NCBI GenBank assembly: GCA_024663395.1
Contig: JANFAH010000016.1
Coordinates: 620,001-684,000 of the forward strand
Reading direction: 5' to 3'
Source of the DNA: Pisolithus tinctorius
Lineage: Eukaryota; Basidiomycota; Agaricomycetes; Boletales; Pisolithaceae
DNA: 64,000 nucleotides
Translations under genes and position numbers: made by a program
Shown: piece after piece, positions 22,901-33,450 of the stretch
How the letters are laid out: each line of letters opens with the position of its first letter
Numbering within the stretch: the stretch's first letter is position 1
The notes under the pieces: generated by a model
The model's database searches: none
What the model saw: only the letters and a program-made list of their open reading frames with translations
What the model was told of the DNA's origin: nothing

Positions 22901-23415
22901 TGTGTTGCTCGATGCAACATGTTTTACAAGACAATGGGCGATGCGCACAGTCCATGCATCTATATGGTGCCCCTTCTGCTTTACACACAAAACAAGCCAT
23001 GACATCGGGTGGGGCCTCCATGTCCAGGAGCACAGACAGGTATCTACTCTTATAGGGCAGCCACTCTTCCAGATAACTGTTCTGTAATACCGTAAGGCAC
23101 ACATTGCCAGCACCGGGATGTTTGATAATGCACACCTGGCTTTTTGGAATTCTTGATGTCCTCGGTGGTGATGCATCATCCATGTAGCAATATAGGTCAG
23201 CATCATTACCCTGGACTAAATTGGGTTCCTGGATGCTCGAAGATCCTGCCCTAGTAGGTGATTCGTTGCTTTGGCCAGGTTGCATATCTTGCCTTCTTTC
23301 TCGGAGTAAACTTGACCATCTTTTCTTTGGATCCCCTGGTTGTTTTCACTTTTTTCCAAGTGACATGGGTTACTGGGGTGGCTGCTGCAGCTCGGGCAAT
23401 TCGTGACTTGCCCAT
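19990..23415 (-). pseudogene. KDZ (Kyakuja-Dileera-Zisupton) transposase with CxC2-like cysteine cluster, degenerate
   Basis: DNA transposase of the KDZ superfamily. A good start is at 23415 (MGKSRIARAAAAT, then a Lys-rich stretch). Blocks then follow in family order on the minus strand: EEWLPYKSRYLSVLL, a cysteine cluster (CFVCKAEGAPYRCMDC, CKTCC), FHRVQKWNGRFFED (22.85-23.1 kb), FCNVQYCNCPG, AFTF then DDFIRDNVECGTSAMNYY (22.4-22.6 kb), WRLLKLLKWQG, MDGNFKAEHM (22.05 kb; probable first catalytic Asp), GGCACARHGCFVPHAMVDF (21.76 kb), FYDINCQYSKN (second Asp), GLWHVHGHQ, DGEIMETLWSSLN (third acid, 21.4 kb), QANDALHELHLALVDKA, and ADPNARGHRNDTLAWFW. A short block, WLRTKALWDRWEEELELL, ends it near 20.05 kb. 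Some changes of frame are introns, others look like indels, so activity is unlikely. Terminal repeats were not found. Confidence 0.93.
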
Positions 23416-23799
23416 GTCTAGTATCAAGTCCTTGCAGGATGTCTGCAGGCCTCAGTCCATACATGCCTCATTGTGATGCCTGGCACGACTATGATTTGAG
23501 TTGGATCTCGGAATCAATGTCAGAAGATCCAATCGGGATCAAACTATACTTTATCTATATATAGTAGCAGACTGGATGATAGATGAATCGGCTTACCATG
23601 TTTGGCTATGGTACCGATCGACTGGAACAAGACTATACTAACAATGGGTATGTATCATGACCGGAACATTACTCGGCCCCTGGAACTTTATTCAAGAATG
23701 GGTGACAGTAACTATGAGGAACGGACTCCAAATTTTCTTTCAACAAAGGGTAACATTACCTGCAACTCACCAACCCCAACACCTTCTCCAACATTCAGA

Positions 23800-26010
23800 A
23801 TGGCCAGCAGTGATCACAGTACTAATGGTGTTAATACCTCAGATGAGGAGGACTTTTCCTCCGATGAGGAATCTAGCTCAGATAGCACAGAGACAGCAAA
23901 ATCTGCGCCGGGAAAGCTGAGACCAGATGAACTTCAAATCCTCCAAGACTGGTCTAAAGGATTGGAAGGAAGCTGACACAAACAAAAGGGCCTCACTGAT
24001 GGAGGGCATGTGGAACAAAATCAAGTGGCTGGATGCCAACAAGAGCCTCAAACAAAATGAATGGAATAGAAAACGGACAGTAAGCTTAACAGTATTGATG
24101 TGCTTGCAGTCGTGTTAAGTATATTTTACAGGCCATCAAGAACTGGATGTATAACAACAGTCGGTCCCAGGCATGGAAGGCCTTGGTCAAGTATGGCTCC
24201 AAATGGACAGGCCCTAAAGGTGATCAAGCTGCAGCATAAGAAGGATATCCAGCAAGTACTTGTGAAGGCCAGAATACAGCCTGGGACGTCGGCTATGATC
24301 AAACACTATCAACCGGCCATTCAGAAGGTAGTCCAGTCATTGACCAAGGCTGAATTGGACCAGGCAGCACGTTTGGCGAAAGAGTGGAACGAGAGAAAGC
24401 CGCCACCCGAAGCCCAGGCAGAGTAAGCATCCAAGGTCTCCCATGGGCAATACTAACTTAAATGCAGGGCCACAACAAGTAAGGCCGAAAGTATGCAAAA
24501 CAGTTTGCGTACGACATGTGGAAGCAGTGTGGGATGAGAGTGGTGATCATGTCGGCATGGAAGGATAAGGATGGCGAAGTGATGGTTGGAGTGTGAGTGC
24601 TTTCCTGACAGGCTTCACCATATCTGACCGGTGTAGGAATGACTTCAATGACGAGCTGGGCGATGGAGAGCTCTATTCGGATTGGGAAGACCTTCATGGA
24701 AAGTGGTCAGCCTACGCAAAGAAGGCCTTCGGGGCCAATGGTATGGAGGATGGCAGCGGAGAGGATGAGGCCAGTCAAACCACAGTAAAAGCACGGAAAG
24801 GAAAAAAGCGGTCTCAATTCTCCCTGTCCACCAATGACAATGGCACGCCCGTTCTTCCAAATCTCTTGGACTTACGGACACCGGAATTGAAGGACATCAT
24901 GAGGGTATTCATAACCGGCCATTATCATACGTGCCAATTTCCACAGGCGATGAGTTACTAACATCTAAACACAGGCTTGGCTTGTGGGAAGACGAATGCC
25001 AGTGTACCTTGGGCTGCAATAGCTGACAACCGGGCATCCTACATGTCTTCCAAGTATCTTCCTCCCAATATACCATTCAAAGAGCCCACCAGGCTGACAC
25101 ATCATGAACTAATCAAAACCTTGGAGTTCTGGAAGGAGCAACAGCAGGAGCACCCAGAAGATGTCTTCCGGTTCTGAAGGTGGAGATCTCAGGATGGTTC
25201 TCTGGAGGAGCCGGTCTCCAAACACCAATGCCGGTCAGACAAAGCCAAAGGGAAGAGACCCTGGATGGAAGGTGAGGTCATGATCAATTTGGATATACAT
25301 AACTGATGGTGCATTAAGTAAATTCCGATGATGGCTCCGACTATGGACATCACTCAGAGGAGGAACCAGCTCCTCCCACAAAACCTTCCACCAAATGGCA
25401 ACGGATAGATGGTATGTCGGAGCTGGTCAGATTTTTTACTGGTAACCCTAACATGACCTTGGAATTGTGTGCTGTAGATCATCCCACTGGAACATCCAAT
25501 GCACAGGAGGACAACAGACGGCGGAACCAGTCCACATCAGACTGGCGCAATACGGCTACTGCATACCCCAATCCAGCTGGTAAGTGGTATCTGGCAACAA
25601 TGAATATTGCTGATAGAATTGTATCAGACAATCATGCCAATGATGGTGTCGATTCAACTGCAAGGAAGCCCAAGCCCAAGCCAAGAATCAGATCCAATGG
25701 TCGGTTTCCATGCACACTTGGTTAATCCTCTCATTACAGCATTCTACAGCAGCCCAGAATGATAAGATGGTCATATCACCTAATGATGGTAGGTATACAT
25801 CCATAACACAATTACACATGCTTATCTATGTCAGGAGTTGATCCGGTGGGTAGGAATTCGAATGCCAGGCCTAGAGGCTGTGTGATGGACAGGGATGATA
25901 GACTGTTGGATCAAGCAGAAGCGGATGGTGTGGCTCGTCGCCCAGAGCGGAATCGTAGGCCCCCACGGCGGCCAGATGATAATTATCCTACTCCAACAAT
26001 GAGGAGGTGA
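23800..26010 (+). pseudogene. TE-associated hypothetical gene, multi-exon, probably decayed
   Basis: Divergent from the KDZ gene. It starts near 23800 (MASSDHSTNGVN) with an acidic Ser/Asp/Glu stretch, then DELQILQDW, NKIKWLDANKSLKQNEW, and NWMYNNSRSQAWKALVKYG (about 24135-24200). Next come KYAKQFAYDMWKQCGMRVV (about 24490), a block DELGDGELYSDWEDL (24650), and PELKDIMRVFITGHY (about 24880). Later exons at 25414-25725 and 25828-26010 are Arg/Pro/Asp-rich. The conserved order resembles an abundant uncharacterised Agaricomycete family. A frame change near 23960 has no room for an intron, so at least one indel is present. Function is unknown. The short unannotated interval 26011-26423 has no gene I recognise. 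Confidence 0.5.
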
Positions 26011-26423
26011 AGGTAGAATTGAGGCTGGTACCTAATGGTTTCCTGTAGACTGGCGACAAACATATATAGTGCACAGTGCAAGAATTGCCAGTGAATTACC
26101 GGCCCCATAGCTACCATGTACTGTAACCCACTGTCACAATCCAATCACAGCCAATTTGTGCACTTCTCCAATTCCATTCAACATAATGTTCATTGAAATG
26201 AGTTAAATATACAAATTAAAGCTGGTCTGGTTTAAGACGGTAGCCTACAACTGCTGGCTCTTCCTCCACAAGATTTGCTAACTGTTGCTGGAATCTGGTA
26301 AGCATGGCATGCCGCTCAACATGTGATCACCACTCCCTGGTTGCATCCACCAGGGTATTCGCATAATACCTATATGCGGTGATCAGATTGGTATCGTGTG
26401 CGGCATTGATGTCTGGCTGACGC

Positions 26424-28282
26424 TGTCACACACCAAAGGTGTTGTGGACATGGTTACAGCTGACTCTGCCTAACTCATTGACGAGTTGCACACAATGCCC
26501 AGGCATGCAGATGAAGACTAAAGGCCTCATGTGAAGAAAGACTGTCAGACATTAACAGTCATCCTTCGCACAAGAACGAGTCGTCAGTGCTAAAGAGAAA
26601 AGAGGAAGCGAGTTAAGCGCACATTAAAGGTTTTTAGCGCCCGTGTACAGCATTCCGGTTTTCGTCGTATCTCCACCATTTCCAAAGATATCAACTCCAT
26701 TCCCACACTCGCTTAAAGTGCTCAGCCCCATGATTCTTCCTTCCAAATTTGGAGAGGATCCTCGCACCCTGCACGTTTCTACAGCACTCCATCCATCAGA
26801 CGCTCATTTCACTAAGTCCATCAATCATGGCCACCTCTTCGTCGATCATCTCACTTGTCTCATTTGCCAGAGACAGTGGCTACGTATATCTGCCAGGCAT
26901 TCCCACCAGCTTCCGTCCTGAAGCCCCCTGGTTCATCCCGTCATTGTCAGCCCCATCTCGTCCCATGCAGCTTGGTCAGCGTGTTCTCCTTGTCAGTATG
27001 ACTTCCAGAAGGACGTTCTTTGGTCGCCTCAGGTCTGTCACTCAGTTAGAAAGGTCTTATGTGGTCATTTCAGTCTCCCCGGTTGATGAAGCATATGGAT
27101 CGTTCCTCCCTGCTCCCTGCACCATCTTTATTCCAGTCTCGTCCATCATTCTTCCTGCATTGCAACAGCTGCAGTATAATCTACTGTCCTCCAGCCTCCC
27201 TGATCGCATTCATGACGAGTATGACATGCATCTTGCCTTCTTACTGCAAGATCCAGCAGAAGACGTCCCCCCTTCTCCTCCTCCTCCATCAGAGCCCCGT
27301 TCATGAAGTTTTTGTTAACTTTGCTGAGAGGATGGAAGGGTGGGAGACATGATTGCGTATGCTCTCATTGCCCCACAGACCCCCAACACCCTAGCCCCCT
27401 TTGACACCTGACTCATGCCCTTCAATTCTGGAATTAATACTTCCCTATCTGGAAACACCGTCCATCTGTCATGCCGTCTTTGGATCTAGAGATGTCTCCG
27501 CCGAGATCTAACTTGCATCGCCACCCCCTAATGTGATATCAGTGCGCTTACTCAGTTTCTGATTCTATTTGACTCATTTTGTGATGTTTTGACTATCCTT
27601 GACTCGTTCATTGCCAATACTTACCAATCCTCTTTGCTTGCTTACTTATCATTTCTCGCTTACTCACCATGATTACTCAGTCCTTACTCATTACTTACCA
27701 AGTGTTTGTGCCTTGTTTGTCACAAGCTGTGCTCCCCCCACAGTATATAAACCCCCATGTACTTAGCTACCCACAATCAATCAGAATCAATTCAGAAGCA
27801 GTCCAGCAGTCAGTCCAGTGCCTATCTCATCGTCAACAGTTGAGGCTCCACAAAGGGGTCTACCTGTCATCATTCATATACTTGGTAGTAGAGGCTCATT
27901 CAGAAGAGTCTATCTACCACCATTCATTATCTGAAGCTCCATCCACACTTAGTCAGCAAGTCTTGCTTAGTCATCCTCCCACTCCTGCATAACTCGTCAT
28001 CGACTTGTGCAAGGAGCACATTTCCTTGAAGTCCATTACTTGAAGTACCTTTCAGCTGAACACCTTCACTCTGTTCAGCATCTCCCATCCAATCATCACT
28101 CATTCATCTTCTCCTGTGTAACTCATCATCGACTTGCACCAGGAGCACCTCTACTTGAAGTTCCCCCCACATTTAGGTTTCTGCACTCCAGGTTCCGCGG
28201 AGGCACACCACCACTTGCTTTACATTTGTCTTTTGTGTTGGTTTTGGTTGGTTTTCACCACCTTTCCACACTTTGACTCACA
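26424..28282 (+). mobile_element. Long LTR copy B (1859 bp), solo, with 4-bp target duplication
   Basis: It starts TGTCACACACC and ends GACTCACA, with ACGC on both flanks (26420-26423 and 28283-28286), so it is a complete solo LTR. It is the inverted twin of 1559-3415. The promoter candidate is GTATATAAACCCCC at about 27743. The 185-codon frame (26749-27306, starting MERILAPCTFLQ and ending in a Pro-rich tail) is open in both copies; most of the amino-acid differences are explained by CpG transitions. No gag or pol sequence is seen. The insertion truncates the minus-strand proline-rich gene at 28376-29389. Confidence 0.88.
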
Positions 28283-28375
28283 ACGCGCCCCACTCCTAGC
28301 CACAATACCGGAGATCCGCCTTGACATTTGAACTGGTAGACATGTTTAGCTATGGTTGTGTAGGAACTTCTGGAC

Positions 28376-29389
28376 TTACGCTCGGTTTGTGGAGTATCAA
28401 CTCCCGGCTGTATGGCGAACTCCTGGGAGACTGCGAAAAGCTCTGAATGCGACAATGGGATTGGAACTGGCAATGGGGATCTAGCCGGCGGTATCGATGT
28501 GGAGCTGAATGATGCAGGAGCGTCTGAAAGGTCCATAGGTTGATGAGGACCGGGGAAATTGCCGCCAGGCGATGTGAATGTTGTTGGGCTGGGAACTGGG
28601 ATAGGATTGCGACAGGCTGGTGACACAGAGGCAGTCAAGGACCGAAATTGGGGCTCATGCAATAGGATGAGCGGTCGTGATGATTGGCCAGCTGCTTGAG
28701 TTGGGTAGATGTGAGCTGATGATCTTGTGGCAGCAGGCGACTGAAATGCCAGTTCTTGTAAAGGACTGACCGGTGGGGACTGAAATGGTGGGGGTGACCC
28801 CCAAGGTGGCTCGTGCAATGGAGTACCTGGGGAAACAGGCAGTGGTGATTTGTCCCATGCCGGCTCAAGTAATGGGGTGCTGTCAGAGAGGCGTGTTGAT
28901 ATGGAGTCCCAAGGAGGCTCAACCAATGGGCTGCTAGAGGAGGGAGACGGTGCAAATGACTCCCATGCTGGCTCTATCAAAGGTGATCTGGGCGAACCAG
29001 GGGACTGGAAGGAGGGTTCCGGTCTGGTTGTGCATGTTGTTTGAGCTGGGGACAGCTTGAAAGGTGGCTCGCATAACAGGGATGATGGTGTGTCTGGCAG
29101 GTCATCTTCAGTAAGCATTTCCTCATCCTCATCGAGAGATGCGAGCCGCTGCATAGCATGGCGTGATGGAATTACTGCACACAGTCATTAGAAGTAATGG
29201 TCCTTGGACCAGCTGACTTACGGAGTTTATCTGGACTGCCGGAACTGAATCTAACATTTCTGGGAGCCATATGAAAGTTCGAAACGTTGTAGGCACCGTG
29301 GGGATTACACCGATGTTTGAGAATGATTTCGGTACCAGTGATAAGACTAGAACATGGCCGGCACCGCCGGCAGGCACCTTGTTTACCAC
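28376..29389 (-). pseudogene. Proline-rich protein with EPxW repeats, 3' end cut by an LTR
   Basis: A first exon (29389-29222) joins, at donor GTAAGT (intron starts 29221) and acceptor CTATGCAG (exon resumes 29148), in phase with a long exon running to a donor at about 28376 (GAGC|GTAAGT). The second exon opens with an acidic stretch (LDEDEEMLTEDDLPD). It then carries four or more imperfect repeats of the form PL-EP-W-S-P (EPAWESFAPS, EPPWDSISTR, EPAWDKSPLP, EPPWGSPPPF). This looks like a disordered, perhaps DNA- or protein-binding, linker. The next exon is lost because LTR copy B begins about 90 bp beyond. No family is recognised, and the first-exon start (a codon near 29389) is uncertain. 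Confidence 0.5.
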
Positions 29390-29790
29390 GCCAGAACCCA
29401 GTCATGACCAGTGGGTTTTGCCGTGCAGAGTCAATTGTCAGGCAGATGTGTGGATGTCGAAAAAAGCATCTCATTTTGGGGCTGGAGTGACCTTATAAAC
29501 AAGGTGATTGTATTACACAATATTTTTTCACGAGTCATCATGCAGGATGTGCAAGTGCATACATAATGTAAATGGGCACTTAGTGGAATGACTGTCAACT
29601 GCCATACAATACTCCCAGCAAAATATGTTCAATGGTTAAACCAGTACATTGAATATTGTAAATCACAGCATCACCAGAGTGAGCATTTGTATTGTGCTTA
29701 TGTAAGCCTGTTGAATGGTGTATGCTAGCCGGCGAATTCACCACACCGCTCAAGCACCCACCACCTGCACACCCAGGGTTAAACAGCACT

Positions 29791-31658
29791 ATGTCTACTG
29801 CCAACACCAGCACCTTCATCCCGGCACAATCGACTGACAACATCCAGCCAGTCATCACTGCTGAAAATGCCAAGCAGATGGTCGAGGAGGCTGCCAGGGT
29901 TACAATGCAGGAACTAAAAGGGCTTCGCAGCCAGGACGGTACGCACTGGTGCAAAGCGGCTCAGCTTGTGTGGGCCCAGCTGGTAAGTGAAATTGCAGCC
30001 ATGATATCCATTCCTGACATCTATGTAGGGAATGGTCCGCACGGTTGTTCAACATCTACCCCCGGCATTCGAGATTCCTCCGCATCTTATTGCTATTGAT
30101 ATGCACATGGTTGACCCAGCAATAATCGTAGCAACGCAGACGTGGCCCCCTTTCAACCAGATGATGACGGCACGAGAGGCCAATGTGAAGGATCATCCAT
30201 GGTATCGCCTTCGTCACCAGCCTAAGTCTCACCCATATTACAAGGTGATGGAGGAGCTTACCGGGCCTTCGTTGAGGGCCGAGCACCAGGCACAGCCAGT
30301 GGATAAGGGGAAGGGGAAAGAGTTGGGTACGGATGAGGCTCAAGGGACTCGGCTTCCAGGTGAGCACTGATTCTGACGATGGCAATTGGGTAGACCACTG
30401 ACATGGGATCCGAACATGCACCCACAGACATTACAGCTAAGACCACTGGAGTTGCGATGCAGAAGCTGGGAAATGAAGAGGATCAGAACCGGGAGAAGGC
30501 ACAGGGCCATAGCCAGTCAAGACGTGGCCGGCCAGTGGCCAAGCCTGTCAATGCCAGTGATCAGACCAGTAGAGGCCGGAGCCGGTCAAGGAGACCAACG
30601 AAGAAGGCGAAACCAGTCGACAAGGATGTGCAGGACCGGCGAGACATCAACAACCCTCCCAAGTCTTGGGAGGTAGTGCCGGAAGCTGAGCGGTGTGTGA
30701 GATGCCGGGACAGGAGTTGGCCCTGTACGGTGCTAGCTGGCAGGGCATGCTGGCAATGCCACTGTACGAAATACTCATGCAGCTTGTTCAAGGGGAGGGG
30801 AGACAAGTCCGAGATGCAGCGAAAAGCCTCCTGATCAAGGCCTCGCTGGCAACAATCCCCAGAAGACACCACCGGCCTTCCCACCACTTCAACGCTTGCT
30901 GCACCAGCTCCATCGACCGGTCGACGAGCCAAACATCAAAGGGCACCAAGCCGAAATCAATCCGCTGGTCCATCCAAAATAACAAGCCGTCATTCGTCTC
31001 CTGGCCCACGGACTGGCCGCCCCAGTAAGTTGTTCACAGTCCTATATTTTTGGCTAATCGGTTGAACTAATATTTCTATTGAGTAGTGGAAATTATTACT
31101 CCGTCATGGCTATCCCAGTCACGGTCTCGTGCAAGAAGCGCTGCAACAGACCCACCCATCACTCCAGCGCCAACTACTACAACCGGTGCCAATGATCCGT
31201 GCCATTGTGACGAATATCGGGAAGAGGTTACCATCCTAAAGCGGGAGAATGCTGACATGAGGCGGGAGATAGAAGTAACCCGTACTGAGCTTGCCGCTCT
31301 CCATCGGGTGGTAGATGCCATCCGTAATCACCTATTCCCGGCCCCAGACGTGCTTAACCATCCTCTGGTCCCATTTCACACTACCTCCAACCCTACACCA
31401 GTACCTCACATGCCGGTCATGGTTGAACTTGGCACTGCCACCGGTGTTGTAGAGGTTCAATCATCCCGAAGCAGCTCAAGACAGGAGTCCACTGAACCCC
31501 CCCCAGCTTCATTCGAGGGAGGTGCTGGCTTGGAAGTACCTCCTTCGAATGTTGAACCTGTGCATGGACCTGCTGGAGGTCCGGCAATCTCTATTACTCC
31601 GCCACCACCAGCAGTTGGATCAGCGCCCAAACAGGAAGGTAGGATGGAGGTTGACTAA
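29791..31658 (+). CDS. TE-associated protein with zinc-cluster-like Cys motif and coiled coil
   Basis: The start is the ATG at 29791 (MSTANTSTFIPAQS). Exon 1 ends at donor CTG|GTAAGT (about 29981), and exon 2 follows acceptor TATGTAG (about 30028) and contains TWPPFNQMMTAREANVKDHP. Exon 3 starts after TTGGGTAG (about 30391) and holds a basic, NLS-like stretch (RGRSRSRRPTKKAKP). It is followed by a Cys array, RCVRCRDRSWPC then CWQCHCTKYSCSL, spaced like a fungal Zn2Cys6-type or related cluster. An intron at about 31027-31085 has a clear branch point (GCTAATC) and acceptor. The last exon has a coiled coil (REEVTILKRENADMRREIE) and an acidic Pro-rich tail. It is probably nuclear and may bind DNA. 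Similar proteins are frequent near Agaricomycete transposons as I recall; no defined function. A frame change near 30830 may be an intron. Confidence 0.55.
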
Positions 31659-32219
31659 CATTAATGTACATGTCATTTCACAATCCATTCGTGTTTTTTT
31701 GTCTTTGTACTTGTACTTTGTTAGCTGGAGCAATATATTCTATATTGTCAAAATGCGATCTCCAGGAAGAAGTAGCTACCGCTGCTGGTAGTTGTTACTG
31801 TATGCTTCAGATACTGGAAAACCAATCTGGTACAGTGATGTCTGTACCAAGGCCGTGGTGTGACAAGTGCTAAGGGCCAATGGAGTCATGGTTCACCTAG
31901 ATGATTGAATGATGACTGGCTGGCATAACTCAATTGCTTTTGCTGTATAGCATGATGGTGGCTTTCATGGTATTGTTCTGGCTTCCTGGAGGCCGTAAGG
32001 CATTGAATTCACAGTTTAAATGTACTGGGTAGTTGGCTAGTCTTCTGGTCATTACCAGAGCCACCATTGTGGTAATACATGCATCTCTGGCATGGTACTG
32101 GTACCAGTACATACATACACTGTGGACCTGCTCCCGGGAGGTCAGGCAGGTCAGGCATGGTATGGTATGATTTCTGGGCGGGCCTCCATGCCATTGGTGC
32201 CAGGACAGCTTGACTGATG

Positions 32220-33450
32220 GCCTCATGGCATTGGTGGATGTGCCAGAACTCCTTACAATGGTGCTGTGACAGCCTGCATGATGGCCTCATGGAATTGGGG
32301 ATGTGCCGGAACATATGGCATAGGTGCCGGCACGGCTTCCATGGTGTTGGTGTTGTGCTGGAACACATTACAATGGTGCCGGGATGGCTTGCATGATGGA
32401 GTCATGGAATTGGGGATATGCCGGAATACATGGAACCAGTGCCGGGCCGGCTTCCATGGCATTGGTGCTGTGCCAGAACACATTACAATGGCATGGGTTC
32501 CGGGACGGCTTCCACAGCATTGGTGTTGTGCCGGAACACATTACATTACAATGGTGCCGGAATGGCCTGCATGATGGCCCCATGGCATTGGGGATGTGCT
32601 GGCACTAATTGCAAAGGTTCCGGGATGGCTTGCATGATGGACCTATCACATTGGGGATATGCCAGAATACATAGAGCTGGTGCCAGGACGCCCTCCATGG
32701 CATTGGGGATGTGCTGGAACTCATTACAAAGGTGCTGGGATGGTTTGCATGATGGACCTGTGGCATTGGGGATATGCCAGAATACATGGAACTGGTGCCG
32801 GTACACATTACAATGGCGCCAGAATGGCCTGCACGATAGGCCTCATGGTATTGGGGATGGCCAGAACATACGGCATTGGTTCCAGCACAGCTTCCATGGC
32901 ATTGGTGTTGTGCTGGAACACATTCCAATGGTGCTGGGATGGCCTGCATGATGGCCCCATGGCATTGGGGATGTGCTGGAACACATGGACCTGGTGCCGG
33001 TGCCGGCTTACAATACATCGGTGCCAGGACAGCTTCCATGATGGCCCCAAGGCAGTGGCGATGTGCCAGAGCACGTGGCATTGTGCCGGTTCACATTAAA
33101 TCAGTGCTGGCATGGACGGCTTCCATGGCATTAGTCCTGGGTTTGTGTTGGCCTGGATCACATTGCTTTGGTGCTGGGACACGTTGGATGGCATTGGTAT
33201 TGGGTCTGCCCACGTGGAATCGATCCCAGGACAGCCAGCATGGCATTGGTGTTGTGCCGGCCTGCATGGCATTGGTATTGGGCCTATTCATATTGCATTG
33301 GTGTTGGCCCGGCTCACATGGCATTCGTCCCAGGATGGCCTGCATGGCATTTGTGGTGGGCCAGCCCACGTGGCAGTGTTGCCGGGACGGCTAGCATGGC
33401 ATTGGTGTTGGGCCGGCTTGCATGACAGTGCTGCCAGGGGTGAACTCAGG
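32220..33450. repeat. Minisatellite array, unit about 58-62 bp, around 20 copies
   Basis: The phrase CATGGCATTGG-GATGTGCCGGAACA-ATTACAATGGTGCCGGGA-GGC-TGCATGATGG recurs throughout, with CATGGCATTGG about every 58-62 bp and higher-order spacing near 115 bp. All six frames stay open for long runs because the unit is nearly a multiple of three without stops, so the ORFs here are not genes. The right part (after 33100) is a diverged version rich in GGCATTGGT. Confidence 0.88.

Noticed and set aside
1559..28282. The two inverted 1.86-kb copies as long terminal inverted repeats of a single 27-kb giant transposon.
   Set aside because: Each copy has TG...CA ends, and copy B has its own 4-bp target duplication (ACGC) immediately around it, which a terminal repeat of a larger element would not have. 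Independent LTR insertions explain the facts more simply.
28850..29044. A plus-strand ORF opposite the proline-rich gene as a gene.
   Set aside because: It is the complement of the EPxW repeats and has no independent motif.
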